From the NCBI RefSeq assembly GCF_001423905.1, contig NZ_LMPQ01000010.1, positions 542,907 through 606,906 on the forward strand: a DNA stretch of 64,000 bases. Reading direction: 5' to 3'. The position numbers and the translations under genes were made by a program. The stretch is from Frigoribacterium sp. Leaf186 (lineage in GTDB: Bacteria; Actinomycetota; Actinomycetes; Actinomycetales; Microbacteriaceae). Below, piece by piece: positions 8,459 through 15,778 of the stretch. Within the stretch, counting starts at the first letter, position 1. The number at the start of each line of letters is the position of its first letter. The notes under the pieces are model-generated. The model saw only the letters and a list, made by a program, of their open reading frames with translations, was not told the origin of the DNA and did no database searches.

Positions 8459-9451
8459 GTGAACGCCATCGTCTCCTGGCTCGAACACCGGCAGATCGGC
8501 CTCTACCTGGTGGCGATCCTGGCTGCCGGCGTCGTCGGCCTCACCGTGCCGGGAGCACACCACCTAGAAGGAGCGATCGAGCCCGTGCTCGCGCTGCTGC
8601 TGTTCGCGACGTTCCTCGGGGTCCCGTTCGCCGCGATCGGGAAGTCCCTCCGCGACGGACGGTTCCTCGCCGCGGTAGGGGTGCTGAACTTCGTCGTCGT
8701 CCCCCTCGTCGCGTACGGGCTGTCCCGGTTCGTCGCGCACGAGCCGGCACTGCTGTTCGGGGTGCTGCTGGTGCTGCTGACCCCATGCATCGATTACGTG
8801 ATCGTGTTCGCCGGCCTTGCCGGCGGCGCGTCAGAACGACTCCTCGCCGCTGCACCGCTGCTGATGCTGGCGCAGATCCTGCTCCTGCCGTTGTACCTGC
8901 TGTTGTTCATCGGCCCCCAGGGCGTCGCCGCGGTCGAGATCGGCCCCTTCGCCCGCGCGTTCCTCCTCTTGATCGTCGTCCCGCTCACCGCGGCCGCACT
9001 CGTGCATGCACTCGCCCGGCGACACCGATCCGGGGTCGTCATCGAGCGGACGATGCTGGGCCTGATGGTGCCGCTGATGATGGCGACCCTGTTCACCGTC
9101 GTGGCCTCGCAAGCCGGAGCTGTCGGAGACTCCCTGGGGCAGCTGCTCGTGCTGGTGCCGATCTACGCCGGGTTCCTCGTCGTCATGGCAGGCCTCGGCA
9201 TCGGCGCCGGCCGCATCTTCCGACTCGACGTGCCAGCCACCCGAGCCCTCGTGTTCAGCGGTGCGACCAGGAACTCGCTCGTGGTCTTGCCGCTCGCACT
9301 GGCCCTGCCGGCGTCACTATCGCTTGCTCCGGTGGTTGTCGTGACGCAGACACTCGTCGAACTCATCGGCATGGTGATCTTCGTCCGACTCATCCCTCGC
9401 CTCGTGCCAAGCCGACGTCATCCACCCCCGCAGGAACGAGCACGTCGGTGA
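8459..9451 (+). CDS. ACR3/BASS-type efflux protein, likely arsenite
   Basis: Membrane protein of 330 residues with about ten hydrophobic helices, in the bile acid:sodium symporter superfamily that includes ACR3 arsenite exporters. LLTPCIDYVIVFAGLAGG has the Cys (Cys110) that ACR3 proteins keep in the fourth helix, and SGATRNSLVVLPLALALP matches the later discontinuous helix region. It probably expels As(III) or a related oxyanion across the cytoplasmic membrane. The start is GTG at 8459. Control by the divergent MerR gene is likely. The exact substrate is inferred from the fold and neighbours. Confidence 0.8.
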   Translation: MNAIVSWLEHRQIGLYLVAILAAGVVGLTVPGAHHLEGAIEPVLALLLFATFLGVPFAAIGKSLRDGRFLAAVGVLNFVVVPLVAYGLSRFVAHEPALLFGVLLVLLTPCIDYVIVFAGLAGGASERLLAAAPLLMLAQILLLPLYLLLFIGPQGVAAVEIGPFARAFLLLIVVPLTAAALVHALARRHRSGVVIERTMLGLMVPLMMATLFTVVASQAGAVGDSLGQLLVLVPIYAGFLVVMAGLGIGAGRIFRLDVPATRALVFSGATRNSLVVLPLALALPASLSLAPVVVVTQTLVELIGMVIFVRLIPRLVPSRRHPPPQERARR

Positions 9452-9491
9452 CATAGGTCCCGGATATTCGATCTGCGTTTATCGTCTAGGA

Positions 9492-9809
9492 ATGCAGATC
9501 ACCTTGCAGTTTTTCGATGGGTGCCCGAACTGGGAAACCACAGCCGAACGGCTCGCCGCCATCGAGTCCGAACGGGAGGACTTGACCGTGATCCGGCAGG
9601 TCATCGAGACACAGGCGGACGCAGAAGCGTCAGACTTCCGCGGATCACCGACAGTACTCATCGACGGCACGCCACTTTTCCCTGTCCCGGATGCCCCACC
9701 CGGCTTAGCGTGCCGGGTCTACCTCACGCCCGACGGGCTTGCTGGTTCTCCCTCTTCTGATCAGCTTCGCGCTGCCATCTCTTCATTCGCGCGCACGGCT
9801 GGTAGTTAG
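9492..9809 (+). CDS. Thioredoxin-fold small protein
   Basis: Protein of 105 residues with a thioredoxin-like pattern: an N-terminal strand ending FFDGCPNW (single Cys at the position of CxxC), then FRGSPTVLIDG, the cis-Pro region, and CRVYLTPDG. Such proteins are common in actinobacterial mercury and arsenic gene clusters and may carry metals or thiols, but no activity is proven. It follows the ACR3/BASS gene after 40 bases on the same strand and may be co-transcribed. Confidence 0.7.
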   Translation: MQITLQFFDGCPNWETTAERLAAIESEREDLTVIRQVIETQADAEASDFRGSPTVLIDGTPLFPVPDAPPGLACRVYLTPDGLAGSPSSDQLRAAISSFARTAGS

Positions 9810-9861
9810 CGCACCGAGACCCACTGCCTGGCAAACGATGAGTGGCCAAACCATCGCGTCA

Positions 9862-9883
9862 GCAGTGACTGTATAGTCAGTGC
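9862..9883. promoter_or_regulatory. cmtR operator-promoter
   Basis: A near-perfect dyad centred on TGACTGTATAGTCA, with 9-bp arms matching in 8 positions, ends exactly at the cmtR ATG (9884). TATAGT at 9872-9877 could be a -10 box, which would place transcription start at the ATG and make the mRNA leaderless. CmtR binding here would be autoregulation. Confidence 0.65.
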
Positions 9884-10237
9884 ATGCTGACTCTTTCTTC
9901 GCGTGTCGACGTCATGAACCGCCTCGGGCGGGCCATGGCCGATCCGACGCGATCGCGCATCCTGCTGCACCTCCTTAACCAGCCCGGCTACCCCGGCGCT
10001 CTGGCAGAGCAGCTCGATCTCACACGGTCCAACGTGTCGAACCACCTGTCGTGCCTCCGCGGTTGCGGCATCGTCGTTGCCGTCCCCGAGGGCCGGTCGA
10101 CCCGCTACGAGATCGCTGACGCTCACCTCACCAAAGCACTCACCGCGCTCGTAGACGTTGTGCTCGCTGTCGACGACGGAGAGCCCTGCACCGACGACAG
10201 CTGCGACGTCCCCCTCTGCTGCGGAACCGGCGCATGA
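9884..10237 (+). CDS. cmtR: CmtR-type Cd(II)/Pb(II)-sensing repressor
   Basis: ArsR-family repressor of 117 residues. It matches mycobacterial CmtR in the N-terminus (SRVDVMNRLGRAMADPTRSR), the helix region (TRSNVSNHLSCLRGCG) and the metal ligands: Cys57 and Cys61 in SCLRGC and Cys102 in PCTDD, exactly the three positions used by Mycobacterium tuberculosis CmtR. It should release DNA on binding cadmium or lead. An extra Cys cluster (SCDVPLCC) follows at the C-terminus. Its stop overlaps the start of the CDF-like transporter gene by four bases, so the two are translationally coupled. Confidence 0.92.
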   Translation: MLTLSSRVDVMNRLGRAMADPTRSRILLHLLNQPGYPGALAEQLDLTRSNVSNHLSCLRGCGIVVAVPEGRSTRYEIADAHLTKALTALVDVVLAVDDGEPCTDDSCDVPLCCGTGA

Positions 10238-10914
10238 CCACGGCCGCGCTTCCTGCCCTGCTCGCCCCGGCCCGCCGGCTCCTACTGCAGCGCCGCATTC
10301 GGATCATCGTCGCCATCACGATCACGTACAACGTGATCGAGGCGATCGTCGCGATCGCCGCCGGCACCGTCGCCTCCTCGACGGCCCTGATCGGGTTCGG
10401 CCTCGACTCGATCGTGGAGGTGCTCTCGGCCGCCGCGATCGCGTGGCAATTCACCGCCCCCGACCCGGAGAAGCGGGAACGGGTCGCGCTGCGCGTCATC
10501 GCCGTGTCGTTCTTCGGCCTCGCCGCGTACGTGTCCGTCGACGCGGTGCTGGCCCTCACCGGCATCCGCGAGCCCGACCACTCCCCCGTCGGCATCGTGC
10601 TCGCCGCGGTCAGTCTCGCGATCATGCCGTTCCTCAGCCTGGTCGAGCGCCGCACCGGCACTGAGCTTGGCTCGGCGTCCGCCGTGGCCGACTCGAAGCA
10701 GACCCTGATCTGCTCGTACCTGTCGGCGGCGGTCCTCGTCGGCCTCGTGCTCAACCTCGCGTTCGGCTGGACCTGGGCTGATCCAGTGGCGGGACTCGTC
10801 ATCGTCGTGTTCGCCGTCCGGGAGGGCCTCGAGGCTTGGCGCGGTGACGCGTGCAAGACACCCGTGTCGGCCCTGACGGGCGAGCGCCAGGTCGAGGCCT
10901 GCGATTGCTGCTGA
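10234..10914 (+). CDS. CDF-like cation transporter, truncated type
   Basis: Membrane protein of 226 residues with six hydrophobic helices of the cation diffusion facilitator type. Second-helix residues (STALIGFGLDSIVEVLSAAA) and fifth-helix residues (VADSKQTLICSYLSAAVLVG, then WADPVAG) lie where CDF metal ligands sit, though the usual His residues are replaced. The long cytoplasmic C-terminal domain of CzcD is missing and the tail ends in CDCC. It is coupled to cmtR, so cadmium or lead efflux is the likely role. It converges on the CzcD-type gene. Confidence 0.82.
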   Translation: MTTAALPALLAPARRLLLQRRIRIIVAITITYNVIEAIVAIAAGTVASSTALIGFGLDSIVEVLSAAAIAWQFTAPDPEKRERVALRVIAVSFFGLAAYVSVDAVLALTGIREPDHSPVGIVLAAVSLAIMPFLSLVERRTGTELGSASAVADSKQTLICSYLSAAVLVGLVLNLAFGWTWADPVAGLVIVVFAVREGLEAWRGDACKTPVSALTGERQVEACDCC

Positions 10915-10926
10915 CCCTGGGGAAGC

Positions 10927-11847
10927 TCAGACGTGGGTGTGGTGCTCGTGCTGAGCGTGCTGGGCGGGCTCGATCTGGAAGGTCGAGTGCTCGACCTTGA
11001 TCGAGAAGTGTTCAGCGACGCACTTCTGGAGGTCGTCGAGGATCTGAGGTGCGTGCCCGTCTTGGAAGCAGGAATCCTCGACGGTGACGTGCGCACTCAG
11101 GATCGGCAGCCCCGTTGCCACGAGCGAAGCGTGCAGGTCGTGGACCTCGGTGACGTGTGGCAGCTCGAGCATGTGAGCCCGAACGTCGTCGAGGTCAAGG
11201 CCGATGGGGGTCGATTCCATCAGCACCCCCGTTGTCTCGCGGAGCAGCTTGATGGTGCGGGGAATGATGAGCACGGCGATGAGCATTCCGGCGAGTGCGT
11301 CGGCTTGGCCCCATCCGGTGGTCATGATGATCAGGGCGCTGGCGATAACGGCCACTGAGCCGAGGGCGTCGTTGACGACCTCGAGGAACGCTGCCCGCAT
11401 GTTCATGTTGGCCGAGCGGCCGGCAGTGAGAACAGTGATGGACACGATGTTCCCCACAAGTCCGATGATGCCGAAGATCAGCAGCTCAGAAGAGGGCACA
11501 GCAGGAGGCTCGAACAGGCGCCGGACGCCTTCAACGAGAGCGAAGAGGCCGACTGCAAGGAGCACCGTGGCTTGGGCCGTAGCGGCGAGGACTTCCGCTC
11601 GCTGAAAGCCCCATGTTCTTTTGGACGTTGCGGCTCGCTTCATGAGGGTGGCTGCGAGAAGCGCCATGAAGAGGCCGCCGGCATCGGTGAGCATGTGGGC
11701 TGCGTCGACCAGGAGCGACAGGCTTCCCGTGATGATCGAGCCGATGACTTCGACGATCAGGATCGAGGTGGTGATCCCGAAAGCGATGGCGAGGCGGCGG
11801 CGGTGGTCGGTGCCGCCGGGTGCCGCGTGATCGTGGCCTGCGCCCAT
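10927..11847 (-). CDS. CzcD-type cation diffusion facilitator
   Basis: CDF exporter of 306 residues. Seen: a His-rich N-terminus, six membrane helices, the metal site DAAHMLTDAGG in helix 2, the second site FLEVVNDALGS in helix 5 (Glu where many family members have His), a cytoplasmic domain (LPHVTEVHDLHA) and a His-rich tail. It exports Zn(II), Co(II) or Cd(II) by proton antiport. The ATG at 11847 is one base after the stop of the ArsR gene, so they form one operon. The Glu at the usual His position may shift metal preference (inference). Confidence 0.9.
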   Translation of the reverse strand: MGAGHDHAAPGGTDHRRRLAIAFGITTSILIVEVIGSIITGSLSLLVDAAHMLTDAGGLFMALLAATLMKRAATSKRTWGFQRAEVLAATAQATVLLAVGLFALVEGVRRLFEPPAVPSSELLIFGIIGLVGNIVSITVLTAGRSANMNMRAAFLEVVNDALGSVAVIASALIIMTTGWGQADALAGMLIAVLIIPRTIKLLRETTGVLMESTPIGLDLDDVRAHMLELPHVTEVHDLHASLVATGLPILSAHVTVEDSCFQDGHAPQILDDLQKCVAEHFSIKVEHSTFQIEPAQHAQHEHHTHV

Positions 11848-11848
11848 G

Positions 11849-12202
11849 TCAGTGTCCTTCGTGGTGGTGACGGTAAGCGGCGCCGACGGAGTGCTCGGCT
11901 TGGAAGATGGCGTCTTGCACGAGCTTGCTGGCGTGATCGTTGACGAGCCTGTAGAAGACACGGTTGCCGGCCTGACGCGTCGAGACCATCCGGGCCATCC
12001 GGAGCTTGGCGAGGTGCTGAGATACAGCCGTCGGCGACTTGTCGACGATGTCGGCCAAGTGGTTCACCGATAGCTCTTCGTCGCGGAGAGCAAGGATCAT
12101 CCGGACACGGGTTGCGTCGGCAAGCATGGAGAACACTTCGACGGCGAGTTCCACGAACGCGTCATCCGGGTGAAGCTCCTCTTGATGCGTATCTTCGTGC
12201 AT
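11849..12202 (-). CDS. ArsR-family repressor, alpha-5 (Zn/Co) type
   Basis: Metal-sensing repressor of 117 residues. The helix-turn-helix is HLADIVDKSPTAVSQHLAKL. There is no CxC in alpha-3. The C-terminal helix carries several His residues (AEHSVGAAYRHHHEGH) typical of the alpha-5 site of CzrA/NmtR/KmtR sensors that detect Zn(II), Co(II) or Ni(II). The ATG at 12202 begins a short acidic, His-containing N-terminus. It is the first gene of an operon with the CzcD-type exporter and probably represses it. Confidence 0.9.
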   Translation of the reverse strand: MHEDTHQEELHPDDAFVELAVEVFSMLADATRVRMILALRDEELSVNHLADIVDKSPTAVSQHLAKLRMARMVSTRQAGNRVFYRLVNDHASKLVQDAIFQAEHSVGAAYRHHHEGH

Positions 12203-12317
12203 GCGAAGATGGTCACACGACGTTGCCTCGATGTCTAGAGTCTTGGGGCAGTTCTGCAGCGACGTACCCCTGTTGTTGATTAGCCTTTGATCAGACCTAG
12301 CCCTGGAAGGAGGCGTG

Positions 12318-12767
12318 ATGTTCAGAACTACGTCCGGCGCCTCCCGTTCACGGTGGTCCGTCGGGGTCTGGGCACTGTTGCTGTCCATCACAGCCGCGAC
12401 CCTCGCAGCAGTTCTGGGCATCCACACCCTCGGCGACAACGCCTTCTCCGGCGGGGTGCAAGCCGCGTCGAGCGTGACGCAGGCCGTGTCGGTCGACGAC
12501 CCGGCCCCTCGAGACTCTTCCCTCCCTCCACTGTCAGTCGGCGACGAGGCCATGACCGGGCTCACTGACAGCGGTGGAGTTCTGGCCTGTACCCTCCTGG
12601 CCCTCCTCTGCGTGGTGACTCTCGCTGTTGCCCTGGTGCGGATGCGGGGCGCAGCCGCCCGAACGCTCGATCCACTCGCCGGCCCCGACTCAACAGTGCC
12701 CTCCGTCCCGGATGCGCGACGCCCGGCGATCGTGAGCCTTACCGTGCTGGGCATCTCCCGAATCTAG
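12318..12767 (+). CDS. DUF6153-like membrane protein (divergent)
   Basis: Protein of 149 residues with an N-terminal hydrophobic helix (WALLLSITAATLAAVLGIHT), a variable loop, a second helix (LACTLLALLCVVTLAVALVR) and a tail ending SLTVLGISRI. The same layout and ending appear in the two clearer DUF6153-type proteins at 23924-24343 (NILRI) and 29234-29695 (SILRV). It lacks their Cys-Met-rich helix (CAMLCAIMGMAC). The ATG at 12318 follows AAGGAGG. The family is linked by context to copper genes; its function is unknown. Confidence 0.65.
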   Translation: MFRTTSGASRSRWSVGVWALLLSITAATLAAVLGIHTLGDNAFSGGVQAASSVTQAVSVDDPAPRDSSLPPLSVGDEAMTGLTDSGGVLACTLLALLCVVTLAVALVRMRGAAARTLDPLAGPDSTVPSVPDARRPAIVSLTVLGISRI

Positions 12768-12860
12768 ACACTCCCCGATCGCGACCTGCGCGTCGGCGGA
12801 CGATGACGATCAGTCATCAGGCGTTCGGCGTGCTCCTTCGAGACCGAGGACACCCCTTAC

Positions 12861-14102
12861 ATGCTTCGCATCGTCAGGGTGACTGCGCCGGCCCTTGTAG
12901 CCGTTCTCGCCGCCACCTTTCTTACCGCCACCCCTTCTCGCGCTGCGGCCTATCCAACCTGGGATGACGTCATCGCCGCCCGCTCAAACGAGGCGGCGAC
13001 CGCCGACAAGATCACCGAATTGACCGGCCTACTGGATGGCCTCCGGCAACAAGCCGAGACGCTGACCACTGCAGCCGATCAGCGTGGCCTTGAGCTTCAA
13101 GAGGCTCAGGATGCCGCTGACGCCGCAACGGAAGCCCTTCGTTCCCTTTCTGACGACGTCGCCCGCGCCGAGCAGGACGCCGACAATGCAGAACGGCAGA
13201 TCAGCCAGTGGGCTGCGTCGCTGAGCCGTGCCGGCGGGACCGATGTGTCGATGAACATCGCCGTCGCCGGCGGCGACGCCGATGACCTGCTTTCCCGGCT
13301 CGGAACGGCCTCGCAGCTGACGAAAACCTCGAACCGGATGCTAGAAAACGCGACCGCGAAAGCGAACACCGTCAGCAGCCTTCGCGATCAAGCTCAAGTC
13401 GCAACGACCGAACGGGACCGACTCCAGGGTCTCGCGCAGACAGCCCGCGACGACGCGCTTGCCGCGGCGACCACCGCGCAAGCCGCCGTCGCGGAACAAG
13501 AGACACGGAGCATCGAGCTCGAGGCTCAGTTGGCCGTGTTGAAGCAAGAGACTGCCACCGCCGAACAAGGGTACGCAGCGGCCGAAGCCGCGCGAGCCAA
13601 GGCGGCCGCCGAGGCGGCAGCTCGCGCCGCAGCCGCCCGCTCAGCAGCCGCGGCGACCTCGGCTCCTGCAGCCCCCACATCCTCCGCCGTGTCGCCTTCG
13701 GGATGGACGATGCCGATCACGGCGTACTCGAGCTACCAGGCCTACGGCATGCGCATCCACCCAGTCCTGGGCTACCCGAAACTGCATGCTGGGGCGGACT
13801 TCGGGGCCTCCTGCGGAAACGCGATCTACGCCGCCACCGCCGGCACCGTCACCTATGCCGGCGCCTACGGCGGATTCGGGAACCTCATCACGGTTACGTC
13901 TGCCGGCGGGGTTTCCACCAACTATGGCCACATGTATTCCTCTGGCGTTCAAGTCCGTGTCGGCCAGCAGGTCACCGCCGGTCAGCAGATCGCCCAGGTC
14001 GGCAACGCCGGCCTCTCGACGGGCTGCCACCTCCACTTCGAGCTCCGCCAGGGCGGAGCTGCCACCGACCCCATCGCCTACCTCAGAACCAAGGGAGTCT
14101 GA
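12861..14102 (+). CDS. Secreted M23 peptidase with coiled coil
   Basis: Protein of 413 residues: signal peptide (cleavage near PSRAAA, residue 29), a long Ala/Glu/Gln-rich coiled coil (about 35-260), and a C-terminal LytM/M23 zinc peptidase domain with HAGADFG (HxxxD) and GCHLHFE (HxH). It probably cleaves peptidoglycan cross-links, or positions a hydrolase as EnvC-like proteins do. It opens the copper and redox operon; DsbA follows two bases after its stop. It is closely related to the protein at 31422-32705. Confidence 0.9.
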   Translation: MLRIVRVTAPALVAVLAATFLTATPSRAAAYPTWDDVIAARSNEAATADKITELTGLLDGLRQQAETLTTAADQRGLELQEAQDAADAATEALRSLSDDVARAEQDADNAERQISQWAASLSRAGGTDVSMNIAVAGGDADDLLSRLGTASQLTKTSNRMLENATAKANTVSSLRDQAQVATTERDRLQGLAQTARDDALAAATTAQAAVAEQETRSIELEAQLAVLKQETATAEQGYAAAEAARAKAAAEAAARAAAARSAAAATSAPAAPTSSAVSPSGWTMPITAYSSYQAYGMRIHPVLGYPKLHAGADFGASCGNAIYAATAGTVTYAGAYGGFGNLITVTSAGGVSTNYGHMYSSGVQVRVGQQVTAGQQIAQVGNAGLSTGCHLHFELRQGGAATDPIAYLRTKGV

Positions 14103-14104
14103 CC

Positions 14105-14779
14105 ATGGTCAAGAACCAGTTCATTGTCGCCGTCATCGCGCTGATCGTCACCGCCGCCGTGGTCGTCGCGGTCATCATCTACAACGGCACCCGCACCGAC
14201 ACCGCCCAGCCCCTCGCCGCCGACCCCACCGTCGCACCGGCCAGTGCGGAGGTCGTTCGTGACGACACCCGCTACCTCGACCAAGTCGAAAGTGACGCCG
14301 TCACCGTCGTCGAGTTCCTGGACTTCGAGTGCGAGTCGTGCGCGGCCATGTACCCTTACGTGGAGCAGGTTCGGGAGAAGTACGCCGGGCAGATCAACGT
14401 CGCGGTCCGCTACTTCCCGATTCCGTCGCACCGGAACTCGGAGAACGCGGCCGTGGCCGTCGAGGCTGCTGCCGAGCAGGGCCAGCTCGAGGCGATGTAC
14501 GCGCGCATGTACGAGACCCAGGCTGAGTGGGGCGAGAAGCAGGAGTCCGAGGCAGCCCTGTTCCGCACGTTCGCCGAGGACCTTGGGCTCGATATGGCGG
14601 CGTTCGACGAGGCGGTGGCCGACCCGGTGACCCTCGAGCGTGTGGTGGCCGACCGGGCGGAGGGCACCGCCCTCGGAGTTACCGGCACCCCGACGTTCTT
14701 CGTCGACGGTCAGATGATCGAACTCACCGCCGTCGACGACCTCGACAAGGCCGTGGAGAGCGCAGTCGCCGGTGGCTAG
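14105..14779 (+). CDS. DsbA-family thiol oxidoreductase, membrane anchored
   Basis: Protein of 224 residues with an N-terminal membrane anchor (residues 5-27) and an extracytoplasmic DsbA-like thioredoxin domain. Seen: the active-site CESC in FLDFECESCAAMYPYVEQV and the cis-Pro loop VTGTPTFFVDGQM. It probably oxidises or isomerises thiols in envelope proteins. The long frame upstream overlaps the M23 gene and is not coding; ATG 14105 is the start. With TlpA and CcdA later in the operon it makes an envelope thiol-redox set. Confidence 0.9.
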   Translation: MVKNQFIVAVIALIVTAAVVVAVIIYNGTRTDTAQPLAADPTVAPASAEVVRDDTRYLDQVESDAVTVVEFLDFECESCAAMYPYVEQVREKYAGQINVAVRYFPIPSHRNSENAAVAVEAAAEQGQLEAMYARMYETQAEWGEKQESEAALFRTFAEDLGLDMAAFDEAVADPVTLERVVADRAEGTALGVTGTPTFFVDGQMIELTAVDDLDKAVESAVAGG

Positions 14780-15110
14780 GAACCGCGGGCGCGCCCGGAA
14801 AGCGCAACCCGTCGCTGCTCCCCCGCCGAACCTCCGCACGCTGGCCGTCCTCGGGCTGCTGCTGGCCTGCATCGCAGGCCCCGTCGGTTTCGTCGTCAGC
14901 CTTGTCGCGTTCATCCGCTCGCGTCGAGCAGGTGAAAAGAACACGGTCGCTTTGGTCGGGATGATCGTTGGCCTGGCCACGACTGCGGCGTTCGTCGCTG
15001 GGGTCATCTACTTCCAAGCCGTCTTCGCCGGCCAGACCGGTGTCTGCGCCGAGCTCGGCCCCGGCGACCACGACGGCGCCTTCGGCACCTTCACCTGCCC
15101 CGAGAACTGA
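14772..15110 (+). CDS. DUF4190-like small membrane protein
   Basis: Protein of 112 residues with a basic N-terminus, two membrane helices (LAVLGLLLACIAGPVGFVVS and VALVGMIVGLATTAAFVAGV) and a short outer tail with two Cys (GVCAELGPGDHDGAF, then FTCPEN). The helical layout is like DUF4190 proteins. It starts at GTG 14772, eight bases inside the DsbA gene, so it is translationally coupled. The two Cys could be a substrate of the neighbouring DsbA. Function unknown. Confidence 0.7.
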   Translation: MARNRGRARKAQPVAAPPPNLRTLAVLGLLLACIAGPVGFVVSLVAFIRSRRAGEKNTVALVGMIVGLATTAAFVAGVIYFQAVFAGQTGVCAELGPGDHDGAFGTFTCPEN

Positions 15111-15118
15111 GAAAGCCC

Positions 15119-15778
15119 ATGACCTTCCCCCCTCTTCGAAACCTCGTGACGGCACTGTTCGTCATGCTCGCCCTCGCTGCTGGCCTCGCTGTCCTGGACG
15201 CTCGCCCTGCCGCCGCCCATGACGCCCTCGCCCGAGCAGTTCCCGCGGCTGATGAGACCGTGACGACCGAACTGTCCTCGGTGACCCTGACGTTCTCGGA
15301 GACACCGTTGGCGGAGTTCGCCAACGCCATCGCGTTGAACGTCACCGACCCCACCGGGGCCTCCGTCACCACAGGCGCCCCCGTGGCGGAAGGAACAACC
15401 CTCTCTGTTCCCGTCGAGGTCAGCGAGGCAGGTCTGCACACCGTGACGTGGCAGAGCGTGTCGAGTGACGGACACACCATCTCCGGCACCTACACCTTTA
15501 CCTACGCCGGCCCCGTCGCCGCAGCTGCCCCTACGACACCGGCCCCCGCCGCGAGCACACCCGCCGCTTCGCCCTCCGCCACGGCAGAACCGACGGCACC
15601 AGATCCGACTCAGACGGCCGCTGGGCCCGCCTCGACCAACAGCATTCCACTCATCATTGGGGTGACGACATTCGCTGCGTTGATGTTGATTCCCTTGATC
15701 GTGGTCCGCCTCCTTCGAGCCCGCCGCCGGAAGAAGGCCGAGATGGCGGCCCCGGAGACAGCTGGCACTGAGGAGTGA
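15119..15778 (+). CDS. copC: CopC-domain copper-binding protein
   Basis: Protein of 219 residues: signal peptide ending in RPAAA, then mature His34 as the first residue, which with the later SSDGHTISG motif (Asp and His) gives the Cu(II) site of CopC. A Thr/Pro/Ala-rich linker and a C-terminal membrane helix (about 180-202) with a basic tail follow, so it is anchored to the outer face of the membrane. The ATG at 15119 is close behind the previous gene, and the stop overlaps copD. Role: extracytoplasmic copper binding and hand-over to CopD. Confidence 0.92.
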   Translation: MTFPPLRNLVTALFVMLALAAGLAVLDARPAAAHDALARAVPAADETVTTELSSVTLTFSETPLAEFANAIALNVTDPTGASVTTGAPVAEGTTLSVPVEVSEAGLHTVTWQSVSSDGHTISGTYTFTYAGPVAAAAPTTPAPAASTPAASPSATAEPTAPDPTQTAAGPASTNSIPLIIGVTTFAALMLIPLIVVRLLRARRRKKAEMAAPETAGTEE

